A stretch of DNA of 64,000 nucleotides from Candidatus Tisiphia endosymbiont of Beris chalybata (GTDB taxonomy: Bacteria > Pseudomonadota > Alphaproteobacteria > Rickettsiales > Rickettsiaceae), in NCBI RefSeq assembly GCF_964026555.1, contig NZ_OZ032159.1, positions 434,001-498,000 of the forward strand, written 5' to 3'. The position numbers and the translations under genes were made by a program. Shown piece by piece: positions 7,234 through 18,417 of the stretch (position 1 is the stretch's first letter; every line of letters starts with the position of its first letter). A model generated the notes under the pieces. The model was not told the origin of the DNA, ran no database searches, and saw nothing but the letters and a program-made list of their open reading frames with translations.

Positions 7234-10200
7234 TTAAATCGACTTGAGGTGAATATCTTCCAACTGTTTATAATCTATCTGGCCCCCAGACAACATAGGT
7301 ATTTCTTGCAAATTGATAATTTCCGGCAAATAAGTCAAAGTTAATAAATTTTTATAGAGTATTTCTATAAATTTGGCGTTATTAATAGAAAAACTAGTAG
7401 TAAAAAGAATAATCTTCTTTTCTCTATTAAGGTTCTTGAGATAAATAACCGCATTAATACTATCCTCATCTATCATATTTGCCAATTGCTCTATTAATAG
7501 TAAAGAAATCGTCTTATCCTCTATTCTAATAAACTGTTCTATTTTGCCTAAAATAGTTATATAACCATCTTCGTCAATCCTGACTATATCTTGTGTCTCT
7601 AGCCACCCTAAACCTAGTTCAGAAGCAGTAAAGTGCAGGACCGCCGGATTGTTAGCAAACATCTCACCAAGCATAATATTCGGCCCTTTAACAAATAGCT
7701 GCCCTGCTCCTTCTACTCCCTCCACTTGCTTAATATAATATTCCACCTGTGGTACTAACCGACCTACAGTTCCTGGCCTATAATGCATAGGGGTATTGCA
7801 GGCAATTATCGCTGACATTTCAGCAGCACCATACATTTCAAAAATTCTCACCCCAAATTTATTAAGCCATAATTGCCGGGTTTTTTCATGCAGTTTTTCT
7901 CCATAAGCAAACGCGTATCTTATAGAATAAAAATCATAAGGATGGGCATATAAGGCATAGCTACTCAAAAATGTATCAGCGCTAAATATAATAGTAGCGC
8001 CAATATCATATATTACTTCAGGAATATTGCGATAATGCTGAGCAGAAATATAAAGAAATGTGGGCACCCCACTTAATATCATCATTATAGTACTGCTTAA
8101 GCCAAAGCAATCAGAAAAAGGCGTTGCAATAAAAGCAAGGTCGTCAGGACTAAACTGCAATTTAGCAAGAAGTTGAAACCTATTTGCTTGCAAGTTCCTG
8201 TGAGATAAAACTATTGCTTTTTGGGCAGTAGGCCAGTCAGAAGTAAATACCACCACTGCTGGACTTTGATCCTTATGATTAGTACAGATATGTTTATAAT
8301 AGCTTTCTGGGAATAAATTGCAGATAAATAATTTTATTCTCAAGCGCCAGCTAATTCGTTGCTGGAGATCTTCTAAATAAATAATTTTTATATTAGCGTC
8401 TGAAATTTTTACAATAGTTTCTTGTAATCTAGCTTTTTCTATAAATTCTCTTGAAGTATAGATTATCTTGACCCTTGTTGTGTGACAGGCAGAAATTATA
8501 TTGTTTACTTCACTCATATAGTCAAGCATGACAACCGTAATACCTAGAGCTTGCATAGAATAAAAAGTACTGACCGCTTTAATGATATTAGGCAACATGA
8601 GAGCTAAATAATCTGAGTTTTGGGCATCTCGTTTAATTAAATATGCTAAAGTAAAAGAGTCTAATAATAATTGCCGGTAAGTAATAGGATGATAATCTCC
8701 ATCTTGGACTATACCTTTTTTAAAGCCATGCACTTTGGCAGATTCAATAAGCGACTGGAAGAGAGTGTTTTTATAATCAGAACTTTCAAACATCATATCA
8801 ACCATAATATCGTAAAGTGCCTGCCCCATATATTTACGCTTTGTCCTATTATCCATATTCTGGATGCCCTGTTTTGAAGCGAATTGGACTGGCGGTAAAA
8901 TTGTTACAGTAATTTTAGGGAAAACACGAGTTTTTAATATATTTTTAAGTTTTGAAAAATGTGTAAATTGTGTCCCATCTATTCTCACGGGTAAAATTGT
9001 TGCCCCAGCTTTTTCTGCAATCATCCCCGGGCCTTCGTAAACTTTCATTAGAGAACCCGTAATACTTATTCTGCCTTCAGGAAAAATAGCAATTTTTTTA
9101 TCTTTTTGTACTTCCTTAATTAAGGTTTTAATAGCCATTGCACTAGTAGAATCTACTGATAAAGTTTTATTCAGTTTTAAAAATGGCCTTACCCACCACG
9201 CTTTAGCTATAGCTGTATTAATAGCAAAAGTCATCTCTTCAGGCAGATAAGTTGCCAGCACTGCCGGATCAAGATAGGAAATATGATTAGCTATAATCAC
9301 TACCCTCTTACCAGCCTTGTAAAAATTTTCGATTCCTTTAACCTCAACATTATACATAAAATCGAAAATAAATTTTAAAACTCCTCGAACTACAGAAAAA
9401 GGAAGAATTTTTACTTCTGGGATTAATTCATAGATATAATAAGCAACTACTATATTCAGGACACTAATAAATAATATGACAAATGGAATGGAATATCCCC
9501 AATAAAATAAGAGAGAAAGGATAAGGGTAGATCCCGCCATAAAAATAGAATTTATAAAATTATTAATAGCAATTATTCTGCTACGATGCGCAAAGGAACT
9601 GAAATATTGTAATACTGCATAAAGAGGGACTATATATACCCCCCCTATTGCTGAAATAAAGAATAAATCTATAATAATACGCCAATTATGTTTTTTAGAT
9701 AAAAAAACCAATATACTTCTTAACTGCTCTGGTTCATATTGGATCATTCCGATTCGGCTAGCAAAAAATAAATCAATACCAAATATACTTATACCTATTG
9801 AGGCAAGAAAAATATATTTAGTAGTAATCTCATTTTCTAAAATCTTGCTACACAGGAAGGACCCTACTCCTACTCCAATAGAAAAGGTAGCAAGAAATAA
9901 ATTAGCCACATTTTCATCAGCTCCTAAAGTTTCTTTAGCAAGAGATGGAATTTGAGAGAATATTGCGGCACTAATAAACCAAAACCAAGAAATTCCTAGA
10001 ATTGCTAAATATATCTGTTTCTTAGTTTTAACATATTTGAGCATTTCTATGCTTTCTTGATATAAATTAAAATTAATTTTTATCTTGAGATTAGCATTAT
10101 TGGATCTGGGCATGAATAAGCTAGTGATCAACCCTACTATCGCAATAATTAGCAGCACCATTATAATTAAATTACTATTTATGGTATAATATCCTCCTAT

Positions 10201-10689
10201 AATAGTACCTACTAAAATAGAAAAAAATGTGCCGGCCTCCACAAAACCATTAGCCCCTAATAATTCATCTTTATGGAGATGATCCGGCAATACGCTATAT
10301 TTAATTGGCCCAAAAAAAGTTGAATGTATGCCCATAAAACAAATAGACAAAAACAGTACCCCTAAATTATTACACCTGAAACCATAAGCAGCAAAGATGG
10401 CTATAAATAGCTCAAATAGTTTAATAACTTTAACGATCATAGACCTCTCATATCTATCTGCTAGCTGTCCTGCTAAGCTAGCAAATATAACAAAAGGTAA
10501 TACAAAAATGGTATTAGCTGCTAATACCATTAAGGGAGCTGATAATAATAATTGATTAGATAATTGATAAGTAATTAACATAATCAAAGCGTTTTTCATT
10601 ATGTTGTCATTAACACATCCACAAAACTGCACCACAAAAATAGGCAAAAACCGCACATCTTTAAATAGATATAACAAATTTGATCCCAT
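7234..10689 (-). CDS. aas: MFS-acyltransferase-acyl-ACP synthetase fusion (LplT-PlsC-Aas type)
   Basis: An 1151-residue membrane protein. Residues 1-415 form an MFS transporter like the lysophospholipid flippase LplT (DNIMKNALIMLI, then AGQLADRYERS). Residues about 450-620 form a PlsC acyltransferase with NHISYLDP (about 467) and FPEGRIS (about 536). Residues about 650-1151 form an AMP-forming ligase fold with VLSHRNL, YGAAEMSA and DIVRIDEDGYITILGK. The expected role is uptake and reacylation of lysophospholipids at the inner membrane. The ligase domain looks damaged: the Gly-rich ATP loop after TS reads DWPTAQK, and the C-terminal catalytic Lys position reads SGGQIDYK. Transporter and acyltransferase activity seem more secure than ligation. 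It stands alone between repeat blocks. Confidence 0.9.
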   Translation of the reverse strand: MGSNLLYLFKDVRFLPIFVVQFCGCVNDNIMKNALIMLITYQLSNQLLLSAPLMVLAANTIFVLPFVIFASLAGQLADRYERSMIVKVIKLFELFIAIFAAYGFRCNNLGVLFLSICFMGIHSTFFGPIKYSVLPDHLHKDELLGANGFVEAGTFFSILVGTIIGGYYTINSNLIIMVLLIIAIVGLITSLFMPRSNNANLKIKINFNLYQESIEMLKYVKTKKQIYLAILGISWFWFISAAIFSQIPSLAKETLGADENVANLFLATFSIGVGVGSFLCSKILENEITTKYIFLASIGISIFGIDLFFASRIGMIQYEPEQLRSILVFLSKKHNWRIIIDLFFISAIGGVYIVPLYAVLQYFSSFAHRSRIIAINNFINSIFMAGSTLILSLLFYWGYSIPFVILFISVLNIVVAYYIYELIPEVKILPFSVVRGVLKFIFDFMYNVEVKGIENFYKAGKRVVIIANHISYLDPAVLATYLPEEMTFAINTAIAKAWWVRPFLKLNKTLSVDSTSAMAIKTLIKEVQKDKKIAIFPEGRISITGSLMKVYEGPGMIAEKAGATILPVRIDGTQFTHFSKLKNILKTRVFPKITVTILPPVQFASKQGIQNMDNRTKRKYMGQALYDIMVDMMFESSDYKNTLFQSLIESAKVHGFKKGIVQDGDYHPITYRQLLLDSFTLAYLIKRDAQNSDYLALMLPNIIKAVSTFYSMQALGITVVMLDYMSEVNNIISACHTTRVKIIYTSREFIEKARLQETIVKISDANIKIIYLEDLQQRISWRLRIKLFICNLFPESYYKHICTNHKDQSPAVVVFTSDWPTAQKAIVLSHRNLQANRFQLLAKLQFSPDDLAFIATPFSDCFGLSSTIMMILSGVPTFLYISAQHYRNIPEVIYDIGATIIFSADTFLSSYALYAHPYDFYSIRYAFAYGEKLHEKTRQLWLNKFGVRIFEMYGAAEMSAIIACNTPMHYRPGTVGRLVPQVEYYIKQVEGVEGAGQLFVKGPNIMLGEMFANNPAVLHFTASELGLGWLETQDIVRIDEDGYITILGKIEQFIRIEDKTISLLLIEQLANMIDEDSINAVIYLKNLNREKKIILFTTSFSINNAKFIEILYKNLLTLTYLPEIINLQEIPMLSGGQIDYKQLEDIHLKSI

Positions 10690-10777
10690 ATTTTCTCCAA
10701 AAATTTATCAATCGATTATACTCTAAGTTACTCCCAACACTAACATTAAAATAAAATTAATTTTGCCTGTATATATT

Positions 10778-10980
10778 AGACTTCCTGCATAAGTCGAACA
10801 GAGTGGGGGATTTTTAGGTTCTTATATCTACTTATAACTTATTTCTAAGATATAAGAACCTAGATCGACTTATATATGAAGTCTATTTTATCGTGAACTC
10901 ACGTGCTCACATATTGACATGTGTGCTGCGCTCGCTCACCATTCAAAATAAAATGATGGTTTTGAAGTACGAGCAGTATA
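10778..10980. repeat. Chimeric palindromic repeat: A' ends around an inner hairpin, fused to half of F
   Basis: It begins as family A' (AGACTTCCTGCATAAGTCGA). It then carries a separate hairpin with 13-bp arms, AGGTTCTTATATC and GATATAAGAACCT, and returns to a decayed A' end (CGACTTATATATGAAGTCTA). This is fused directly to the last half of family F (CTCACGTGCTCACAT up to GAGCAGTATA). It fills the gap between aas and nuoK. Confidence 0.75.
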
Positions 10981-11061
10981 TACGTGAATATCTAAGGCCT
11001 GGAATCCCTCTACGGCTACCCCAATTCTTATAGTGCCTCACAAGATACCCAGAGGGCAGCG

Positions 11062-11376
11062 CTAACCTTGCATTTGATTAATATCCCTTAGATTTATCGA
11101 CCCCTTATTTCTAAAATATACTAATAATATTGCAAGCCCTATGGCTGTCTCCGCTGCAGCTATAGTCAAAATTATTATACTAAAAATCTGGCCGGTAATA
11201 TCATTCGCATAAGCTGAAAATGCTATGAAATTTACATTAACTGCTAGCAACATTAATTCTATTGACATGAGTAGGGCAATGACATTCTTACGATACAAAA
11301 ACAACCCCACCATGCCTATACTAAAAATACAAGCTGATAAAATCAAATAATGATCCAATGTAATATTATTATTCAT
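11062..11376 (-). CDS. nuoK: NADH-quinone oxidoreductase subunit K
   Basis: A 104-residue membrane subunit of complex I with three transmembrane helices, homologous to MrpC and ND4L. The conserved Glu residues of the proton path are visible in [17 protein letters not shown] and in [18 protein letters not shown]. Its start overlaps the end of nuoJ by 8 bp, so the two are translationally coupled. It is the last gene of the nuoG-H-I-J-K run; nuoL, M and N are not in the window. Confidence 0.96.
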   Translation of the reverse strand: MNNNITLDHYLILSACIFSIGMVGLFLYRKNVIALLMSIELMLLAVNVNFIAFSAYANDITGQIFSIIILTIAAAETAIGLAILLVYFRNKGSINLRDINQMQG

Positions 11377-11989
11377 ATTTAATGCCTTCTATCCCTTCAT
11401 TTATATCAGGGTTAAGTATTAATAGAGAATTCTCTTTACTTTTACTGTTTTGCACCACAATATTTTGTCTTTTCACCCCTGGCCTATGCCTAACGGTTAA
11501 AATAATACATGATATCATGGCAACAAATAAAATAATACCTGCCATTTGGAAAGGTAAAATAAAATCAGTATATAATACTAACCCAATTGCCTTAGTATTA
11601 CTTATATCTGCAGAGGCTACAAAGTCATTAAGCCTAGCAGGAATATTTTTAGTCCCTAGCAAAATAATTAAAATAAAGTCAGTAAACATAATCAAGGCCA
11701 CAACACTGCTGACAAGCAAGTTTCTTTTAAATTGTTCTACAACATATATTGAATGTATATCTAACATCATGATTACAAATAAAAAGAGCACGGCTACGGC
11801 CCCCACATATATCACAATCAACATCATGGCTAAAAATTCTGCTCCTAATAAAATCATTAGGCCAGAAGCATTACAAAAACTAAAAATTAACCAAAGTACA
11901 GAATAAATGGGGTTTTTGCTAATCACTACCAAACAACTACTGATAATCATAAGGCTAGCAAATAAATAAAAAAATATCTCCATAATCAA
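11369..11989 (-). CDS. nuoJ: NADH-quinone oxidoreductase subunit J
   Basis: A 206-residue complex I membrane subunit (ND6 family) with five predicted transmembrane helices. The typical segment [20 protein letters not shown], with the pi-bulge region of helix 3, is clear. A charged C-terminal tail follows ([14 protein letters not shown]). It starts two bases after the nuoI stop and overlaps nuoK, so it belongs to the same transcript. Confidence 0.96.
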   Translation of the reverse strand: MIMEIFFYLFASLMIISSCLVVISKNPIYSVLWLIFSFCNASGLMILLGAEFLAMMLIVIYVGAVAVLFLFVIMMLDIHSIYVVEQFKRNLLVSSVVALIMFTDFILIILLGTKNIPARLNDFVASADISNTKAIGLVLYTDFILPFQMAGIILFVAMISCIILTVRHRPGVKRQNIVVQNSKSKENSLLILNPDINEGIEGIKYE

Positions 11990-11991
11990 TC

Positions 11992-12477
11992 CTATTTATA
12001 TTTATAATCCTCTTGTAACTTAATTGCTAATTCTTGTTCCCACATGTCACCATTTTTCAATAATTTGTCTTTGTTATATATTAATTCTCTATGAGTAAAA
12101 GTAGCAAATTCAAAATTAGGTCCCTCTACTATGGCATCAACTGGACAAGCTTCTTGGCACAGACCGCAATAAATACATTTGGTCATATCAATATCATATC
12201 TAGTAGTTCTTCTACTCCCATCTGCTCTTTCTTCTGCTTCAATAACGATCGCTTGCGCCGGACAAATTGCTTCACACAATTTACAAGCAATACATCTCTC
12301 CTCCCCGTTAGCATAACGCCTTAGGGCGTGCTCCCCTTTAAATCTTGGACTAATCGGTCCTTTTTCATAAGGATAATTTAAGGTCACTTTGGGCTTAAAG
12401 AAATATTTCAGTGTTAATGCTAAGGCAAATACTATTTCAAATAGGAAAAAAGATCTTAGATAATTAATTATTTTCAT
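11992..12477 (-). CDS. nuoI: NADH-quinone oxidoreductase subunit I (two 4Fe-4S clusters)
   Basis: A 161-residue peripheral-arm subunit carrying clusters N6a and N6b. The two ferredoxin motifs are [12 protein letters not shown] and [12 protein letters not shown]. The N-terminal amphipathic helix ([20 protein letters not shown]) anchors it near the membrane. Length matches alphaproteobacterial NuoI. It is separated from nuoH by about 530 bp of palindromic repeats, unusual inside a nuo operon. Confidence 0.97.
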   Translation of the reverse strand: MKIINYLRSFFLFEIVFALALTLKYFFKPKVTLNYPYEKGPISPRFKGEHALRRYANGEERCIACKLCEAICPAQAIVIEAEERADGSRRTTRYDIDMTKCIYCGLCQEACPVDAIVEGPNFEFATFTHRELIYNKDKLLKNGDMWEQELAIKLQEDYKYK

Positions 12478-12513
12478 ATAAAATGCTCATTTTCCTCTGT
12501 TACCGTTTTTATT

Positions 12514-12659
12514 GGGTTCCCTGCATAAGCCGCAAATAGCCCGCGGGATTTTTAGGAAAAACAAAGCCAAGCCGAGCTGTGCACAAGGATGTGCATGAGG
12601 AGCGGAAGGGCCACGTTTTGACAACAAAATCACCTATTAGAGGCTTATGCAAGAAGTCT
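12514..12659. repeat. Palindromic element family A' between nuoH and nuoI
   Basis: The ends CCCTGCATAAGCCG and GGCTTATGCAAGAAGTCTA match the A' pattern (CCTGCATAAGTC and inverse), with internal GCCAAGCCGAGC and TTTTGACAACAAAATCACC. It has diverged somewhat from the copies at 29676 and 61159. It is followed by a TAGATCTCTTTCGAAAC fragment also seen near 20366 and 27746. Confidence 0.8.
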
Positions 12660-12713
12660 ATTATAGGAGAAGTCTAATAGATCTCTTTCGAAACTTGTAT
12701 CACCCTGTAACTA

Positions 12714-12867
12714 TATACTGCTCGTACCTGAAGAGTTGGTAGACGATAGAATCAACTTCAAGAAGAACGAGGAGTGGCGAAGTCGAGCAGCGCAGCGTAC
12801 TATAGTACGTGAGCAGCCTCGATCTTTAGGGCAAGACGACGCCAATTCTTGAAGTTCAGCGAGTATA
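12714..12867. repeat. Palindromic element family B, complete, between nuoH and nuoI
   Basis: 154 bp from TATACTGCTCGTACCTGAAG to CTTGAAGTTCAGCGAGTATA. The outer 25 bp resemble family F, but the interior differs (GTCGAGCAGCGCAGCGTAC and GACGACGCCAATTC). TA stands at both ends. The other complete copy is 35485-35636. Beyond it, 12868-13006 shows nothing I can name. Confidence 0.88.
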
Positions 12868-13006
12868 TATGTCTAATCTAGCCAAGGATCATCATCTAGC
12901 TTCCAAGAGGGCGTTGCAGTTTTGTTCGCCTCATTTTCTTTAAATCCTCCGACCAATAGCAAGTATCCGAAAGTGGTCTAACATCTTGTGCAATGCCGCA
13001 GCCAGC

Positions 13007-14023
13007 TCAATTAGGTAAATTATTGGTAAATACTAATATAGCTGACAATAACACCACCCACAATAAAGTAAACGGTAAAAATACTTTCCAGCCTAATCGC
13101 ATCAGTTGATCATACCGGTATCTCGGCAGCGTAGCTCTTATCCATAAAAAACAAAATAGCAAAAACCCAACTTTCAAAATAAACCAAATGAAACCTGGAA
13201 TAAAACCTAATAATGCAATACCAAAAGGAGGTAAATACCCCCCTAAAAAGAAAATAGTAGTCATTGCACTAACTAATATCATATTAGCATATTCTCCTAG
13301 GAAAAATAATGCAAATCCCATCGAAGAGTATTCAACATTATAACCTGCCACTAGCTCAGATTCAGCTTCTGCTAAATCAAAGGGTAATCTATTAGTTTCG
13401 GCAAGTACCGAAATAAAAAATATCACCCCCATTGGTAGTAACATTAAATCTACCCACCAAGGTAATAATTGTTGTTTTTCAATAATTTCTGATAAGTTAA
13501 GGGTCCCTGTGGTTAATAGCACCGTTACAATCACAAGTCCAATAGATACTTCATAAGAAATCATTTGGGCAGAAGCTCGGATAGCTCCAAAAAAAGCATA
13601 TTTTGAATTACTAGCCCAACCAGCTATAATTATTCCGTAAATACCTAAGGAGGAAATCGCCATAATATATAGAACTCCCACATTGATATTAGCCAATACC
13701 ATTCCTTTATCGAAAGGTATTACCGCCCAACCTATTAAGCTAAGTATAAAAGTAATCATCGGCGCTAAAGTAAATAATATTTTATCCGCGGGGTTTGGAA
13801 TAATTGCTTCCTTAAATAGTAATTTTAAAGCATCCGCTATTGGCTGCAATAAACCAAAAGGACCCGCCATATTCGGACCTATTCTAAGCTGGATTAACCC
13901 TATAACTTTACGTTCAGTATAGGTAAGGTAAGCAACGCAAAGAAGCAATGGGATCGTAATAGTAAGTATTTTTAAGGATATAATAATTATTGGTAATATA
14001 TATTGCCCTAACAGCTCTATCAT
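13007..14023 (-). CDS. nuoH: NADH-quinone oxidoreductase subunit H
   Basis: A 338-residue complex I membrane subunit (ND1 family) with about eight transmembrane helices at the quinone-binding junction. Visible blocks include [20 protein letters not shown], the Glu-rich loop [20 protein letters not shown] and [10 protein letters not shown] chose the ATG at 14023 (MIELLGQYI) because it overlaps the nuoG stop in an ATGA arrangement. An upstream in-frame start at 14059 would add 12 charged residues and lies inside nuoG. Confidence 0.95.
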   Translation of the reverse strand: MIELLGQYILPIIIISLKILTITIPLLLCVAYLTYTERKVIGLIQLRIGPNMAGPFGLLQPIADALKLLFKEAIIPNPADKILFTLAPMITFILSLIGWAVIPFDKGMVLANINVGVLYIMAISSLGIYGIIIAGWASNSKYAFFGAIRASAQMISYEVSIGLVIVTVLLTTGTLNLSEIIEKQQLLPWWVDLMLLPMGVIFFISVLAETNRLPFDLAEAESELVAGYNVEYSSMGFALFFLGEYANMILVSAMTTIFFLGGYLPPFGIALLGFIPGFIWFILKVGFLLFCFLWIRATLPRYRYDQLMRLGWKVFLPFTLLWVVLLSAILVFTNNLPN

Positions 14024-16068
14024 GCTACTTTTTCTCTTTGTTGTTTTGCTGCTACACATTTTGCCATAGTCACCGAAGCTCTACTAATAGAATCAGTCAT
14101 ATAATAATTTATCGGATTACTTACTATATCCTGCCTCAGCAGTTGCTCGCTAGATAAAAACTTGCTAAAACCCCCTTTTACTATACTATCCATATTGGCA
14201 AAGATAGGGAATTCACTTGCTAGATTGCGCCTAATATCCGCTAGGTTTCTTATCCCTATATCTATTCCTACACTATCTGCTAGCTCCTTGATAATAAGCC
14301 AATCTACTTTAGCTTGCCCCAGCGGGTAAGTAGCCGCGTTAGTATATTGAGCTCTTCCTTCAAAATTAACATAAATTGCATCTTTTTCTATATAGCTAGT
14401 GGCAGGAAAAATTACGTCCGCGGCATTTGCACCTCTATCGCCATGATGACCTTGATATACTATAAAAGAAGATTTTAATCTCTCCATATCTACTTCATCA
14501 CTGCCTAATAAATAAACCAGCTTGATCTTTCCCTCTTGCGACTTACGCAAGATCTCTACCACACTACTACCGCCATTTTGGGGGCTAAAGCCAATATCTA
14601 AACTCCCTACCATCGAAGCGTGATTATGTAATATGTTCAAGCCATTCCAATCTTCCCTAACTATTTTATATTGCTCTACCATTTGATGAATAAGAGATAA
14701 AAGCGCGTATCCATCATCTCGCGCATATACTCCATCGCCAATAATTATGATAGGCTTTTTTGCATTTTGTAATTGTTTAGCAAAATTATGCTCTCCCGTG
14801 ATTATTTGGCTAATTATAGCAGGATCAGTACCTAATTCATTTGTAAAATAAGTTTGGTTATCCACATTCCCAATTCGATATAAATCTAACTTGCCCTCCC
14901 TTTGTAATATACCCAGGCGTGAATTCAGCACTGGAGCTACTTGTCTAATGTTAGCCCCTATTATTAAACACAAATCAGCTTCTGGTAATTTAGCAATAGT
15001 AGTATTAAATAAATAATTCCCTCTATTTGAACTATCAATTTTATAATTAAATTGATTACTATCAAAATTATTACAGCCTAATACTTGTAACATAGTCTTT
15101 AACAAAAACATTGATTCTACGCAGGCAAGCTGACCTGCGATAGCACCTATTTGGTTTCCTTCTAATATTCTTAATTTTTTTGTCACTAGCTTGATAGCAT
15201 CATCCCAGGATGCTTCAACTAACCTACCATTTACTCTGATATAGGGAGTATCTAATCGTTGATATCTTAGCCCATCGTAAGAAAATCTCGCTTTATCTGA
15301 GATCCATTCATCATTAATCTCATCATTTACTCGAGGTAATATTCTCATGACTTCGTCACCCCGAGTATCGATTGCTATATTACAGCCTTGTGCATCCAAC
15401 ACATCGATAGATGGAGTTCTGGACAACTCCCAACTCCGAGCTTTAAAAGAATAAGGCTTGGAATTTAGCGCTCCCACCGGACAAATATCTATAATATTGC
15501 CTGAAAGCTCCGAATCAAGGCTCCGCTCTAAATACGACGTCACCTCCATATGTTCTCCTCGAAAGATAGCTCCTATTTCTTCAATACCTGCTATATCAGT
15601 GGCAAATCTTATACATCTTGTACATTGAATACATCTGGTCATATGGGTCTTGATTAAAGGCCCCATATATTTATCTTTGACTGTCCTTTTATTTTCTACG
15701 AATCTGTTACTACCTCTACCATACTTAAAAGCTTGATCTTGCAAATCACACTCTCCCCCTTGGTCACAAATAGGACAATCTAGGGGATGATTGATTAATA
15801 AAAACTCCATGACCCCTTCGCGCGCTTTCTTGACTTCAAGGCTATTAGTATGAATCACCATAGAAGGGGCAACTGGCATAGAGCAAGAAGCCACTGGCTT
15901 AGGAAATTTTTCCATTTCTACTAAGCACATCCTACAATTCCCTGCAACTTTTAAACGTTCATGATAGCAAAAATGTGGCACTTCTATCCCTAGCTTATTA
16001 CAAGCTTGTAGTATTGTAGTACCTGCTTCCACTTCAACTTCAATATTATCTATAGTGATTTTTATCAT
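14020..16068 (-). CDS. nuoG: NADH-quinone oxidoreductase subunit G
   Basis: The 682-residue largest peripheral subunit of complex I. An N-terminal 2Fe-2S domain ([24 protein letters not shown]) is followed by the [17 protein letters not shown] cluster region, then 4Fe-4S motifs [10 protein letters not shown] and CPVGALNSK near residue 200. The molybdopterin-oxidoreductase-like remainder (residues about 220-620) lacks a cofactor, as usual in NuoG. It is the first gene of the G-H-I-J-K run. nuoA-F are not in the window. Confidence 0.96.
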   Translation of the reverse strand: MIKITIDNIEVEVEAGTTILQACNKLGIEVPHFCYHERLKVAGNCRMCLVEMEKFPKPVASCSMPVAPSMVIHTNSLEVKKAREGVMEFLLINHPLDCPICDQGGECDLQDQAFKYGRGSNRFVENKRTVKDKYMGPLIKTHMTRCIQCTRCIRFATDIAGIEEIGAIFRGEHMEVTSYLERSLDSELSGNIIDICPVGALNSKPYSFKARSWELSRTPSIDVLDAQGCNIAIDTRGDEVMRILPRVNDEINDEWISDKARFSYDGLRYQRLDTPYIRVNGRLVEASWDDAIKLVTKKLRILEGNQIGAIAGQLACVESMFLLKTMLQVLGCNNFDSNQFNYKIDSSNRGNYLFNTTIAKLPEADLCLIIGANIRQVAPVLNSRLGILQREGKLDLYRIGNVDNQTYFTNELGTDPAIISQIITGEHNFAKQLQNAKKPIIIIGDGVYARDDGYALLSLIHQMVEQYKIVREDWNGLNILHNHASMVGSLDIGFSPQNGGSSVVEILRKSQEGKIKLVYLLGSDEVDMERLKSSFIVYQGHHGDRGANAADVIFPATSYIEKDAIYVNFEGRAQYTNAATYPLGQAKVDWLIIKELADSVGIDIGIRNLADIRRNLASEFPIFANMDSIVKGGFSKFLSSEQLLRQDIVSNPINYYMTDSISRASVTMAKCVAAKQQREKVA

Positions 16069-16165
16069 TATTATAATTTATGTTTAATTCATGTATTATA
16101 CTGATATTTTATTCTAATCGCTAATATAAATTTGGTATAAATTAGACTTCCTGCATAAGGCAATC

Positions 16166-16310
16166 TAGGTTTTGTAAAGGTTTCTATCTCATGGTCGATT
16201 TCGTCGTTATTTTCGTTCTCGAATCCTCACATGCACCCTAGTGCGCTGCGGTTCTGTAAGCAAAAATGCCTATAAATCTACTCCTTACATAGAAAACTTC
16301 ACAGAACCTA
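16166..16310. repeat. Palindromic element family C, next to a half A'
   Basis: From TAGGTTTTGTAAAGG to CTTCACAGAACCTA, with the C core GTTATTTTCGTTCTCGAAT. The 23 bases before it (16143-16165) are the left end of an A' element with no right end. Confidence 0.85.
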
Positions 16311-16373
16311 GTCAGTTATTTTGTCTTTGCGACTCTACCTGGCGCTTTTCAGCTACATCTATGTCATGAATAA

Positions 16374-16501
16374 TATACTACTCGTCTTTCAAAAATTGTT
16401 TTTTTATTTTATCATGGACTCACGTGCTCACGTACTGGCATGTACGCAGCAAACGCTCGCCATTTAAAATAAAATCCAATTCTTGAAGTACGAGCAGTAT
16501 A
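16374..16501. repeat. Palindromic element family F
   Basis: 128 bp, TATACTACTCGTCTTTC to GAAGTACGAGCAGTATA. It is nearly identical along its length to the copy at 23475-23602, which points to recent spread. Confidence 0.92.
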
Positions 16502-16538
16502 TCATGTTTTAGTAACTGGCTTAGTGTCTTCTAACAAT

Positions 16539-16682
16539 AGACCTCTTGCATAACCTAATCTAATTGGTAATTTTGTCGTCGAAACTCCTCTCTGTTCCTC
16601 ACGTACGTCTATGTACGCTGCGGTACTCGACTTCGTTTCTCCTAAAAATTCTTCAATTATCTTTAGGTTATGCAAGAGGTCT
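16539..16682. repeat. Palindromic element family A, intact reference copy
   Basis: 144 bp (48 codons), AGACCTCTTGCATAACCT to AGGTTATGCAAGAGGTCT, with TA on both sides. Its loop reads GTCTATGTACGCTGCGG without interruption, which is the empty site for the family D insertion at 3864-3966. Confidence 0.93.
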
Positions 16683-16898
16683 ATTGAATCTATAGGTTCA
16701 AATCCTCACATACACCCTAGTGCGCTGTAGTTCGAGGCAAAGAGTCTCCTTGAAATTCCCTGCGCGATGCGAGTTTCCCAAGCGGCCTGTTAAGTAAATT
16801 TTTATGTGGAATTGTTTCTTAATTTGTTAATCACCCTAATTCAAGCTTAAGAATAATTTCTCTTATCTTGCATTGGTATTACTTAGTATACTTTAGTA

Positions 16899-17074
16899 GG
16901 TTCTGGGAAGGAATTTTTTATAGAAGTGATTTATAGAGCGTTTTAATCGAAAAATAGTGGGAATTTTATAGGATATAGTGTACTGATGTTAAAAAATTTC
17001 TACTATTTTTCAGACAAAATACGCATAAATCAAGCACGCATAAATCAAGCTATAAAAATTTCCTTCCCAGAACC
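16899..17074. repeat. C-related long hairpin element upstream of sucC
   Basis: Terminal inverted repeats of about 25 bp (GGTTCTGGGAAGGAA and TTCCTTCCCAGAACC) bound 176 bp. The interior contains an inverted pair around AAATAGTGGGAATTTT and a duplicated CATAAATCAAGC. It differs from family C inside but shares the GGTTCTG start. Confidence 0.7.
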
Positions 17075-17164
17075 GAGAAACTTAACCTTGAAATGAAGCT
17101 TTACAGGGATGATATTTGTAGTATTATATAGTATCTTTAAATATTTAATAAACAATTACAAACA

Positions 17165-18325
17165 ATGAATATTCATGAATATCAAGCGAAGATAATTTTA
17201 CAGCAATATAATATACCCACTTCTACAGGTGCGGTAATATTGCGCAAAGAAGATATTGATCGATTAATTGATGAATTAAATGCAGATCTATATGTAGTGA
17301 AAGCTCAGATTCATGCAGGTGGTAGAGGTAAGGCGGGCGGAGTAAAGGTTGTGAAGGACAAGGAGGCTGCAAAAAAAGCTGCTCATGCCATGTTTGGCAT
17401 TAATTTAGTAACTCATCAGACTTCTCCAGAAGGGCAAAAAGTCCGGCGTGTTTACGTAGAGGCCGGGAGTGATATTTTAAAGGAATATTATTTTAGCGCA
17501 GTCTTTAATCGTAGTAGTAGCACGATCACTTTTATAGCTTCTACCGAAGGAGGGGTGGATATTGAAGAAGTAGCGCAGGCAAGCCCAGAAAAAATTATTA
17601 CCGTGTCCATTGATCCAGCAATAGGAATACAATCTTTTCATTGCCGTGAGATAGCTTATAAACTTGGCTTTAAAGGTGAGCAAATCAAACAGATGATGCA
17701 AATTGTTGACTCAACTTATAAAGCTTTCATTGAAACGGATGCGAGCCAGATTGAAATCAACCCCTTAATTACTAAACCTGATGGCAGTTTACTTGCCTTA
17801 GACGCTAAAATTAATTTTGATGATAATGCTTTATTTAAGCACCCGAATATTGCCGCCTTAAGGGATGAAGATGAAGAAAATGCTCTAGAGACTAGAGCGG
17901 CTAATGCGGGCATTAGTTATGTGAAAATGAAAGGTAATATTGGCTGTATGGTTAATGGAGCAGGACTGGCTATGGCCACTATGGATATTATTAAGCTATA
18001 CGGCGCGGAACCGGCAAATTTCTTAGATGTTGGCGGAGGAGCTGACCGCGAGAGAGTAACTGAAGCGTTTAAAATAATTTTATCAGATCAGGGAGTACAT
18101 GGTGTTTTAGTTAATATTTTTGGTGGTATAATGCGCTGTGATATTATTGCTGAGGGGATCATTGCTGCAGTAAAAGAGATCGGTATTACGGTTCCCCTAG
18201 TTGTACGTTTATCTGGCACTAATTTTGAATTAGGACGAAATATCTTGGGTAATTCAGGACTAAAAATAATTGCAGCCAATGATTTAAATGACGCCGCTGA
18301 ACAAATTGTTGCAGCAGTAAAATAA
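17165..18325 (+). CDS. sucC: Succinyl-CoA synthetase beta subunit (ADP-forming)
   Basis: A 386-residue ATP-grasp subunit. With SucD it interconverts succinyl-CoA and succinate plus CoA with nucleotide phosphorylation in the TCA cycle. The nucleotide-binding loop is AGGRGKAGG (residues 51-59), and the C-terminal ligase block contains [11 protein letters not shown] (about 316-326). Length is that of bacterial SucC. It begins the sucC-sucD-pgi run; 92 bases separate it from sucD. Confidence 0.97.
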   Translation: MNIHEYQAKIILQQYNIPTSTGAVILRKEDIDRLIDELNADLYVVKAQIHAGGRGKAGGVKVVKDKEAAKKAAHAMFGINLVTHQTSPEGQKVRRVYVEAGSDILKEYYFSAVFNRSSSTITFIASTEGGVDIEEVAQASPEKIITVSIDPAIGIQSFHCREIAYKLGFKGEQIKQMMQIVDSTYKAFIETDASQIEINPLITKPDGSLLALDAKINFDDNALFKHPNIAALRDEDEENALETRAANAGISYVKMKGNIGCMVNGAGLAMATMDIIKLYGAEPANFLDVGGGADRERVTEAFKIILSDQGVHGVLVNIFGGIMRCDIIAEGIIAAVKEIGITVPLVVRLSGTNFELGRNILGNSGLKIIAANDLNDAAEQIVAAVK

Positions 18326-18417
18326 TATCTAGATTATTTATAAGAATTACCAAAGTATTCTTATATAGAATAAGGTTAAAGATGTAATGACTTACTTAAA
18401 ATACAGGAAATAAATAT

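Noticed and set aside
11382..11906. 174-residue ORF opposite nuoJ
   Set aside because: Antisense to a clearly conserved membrane protein gene, with low-complexity composition.
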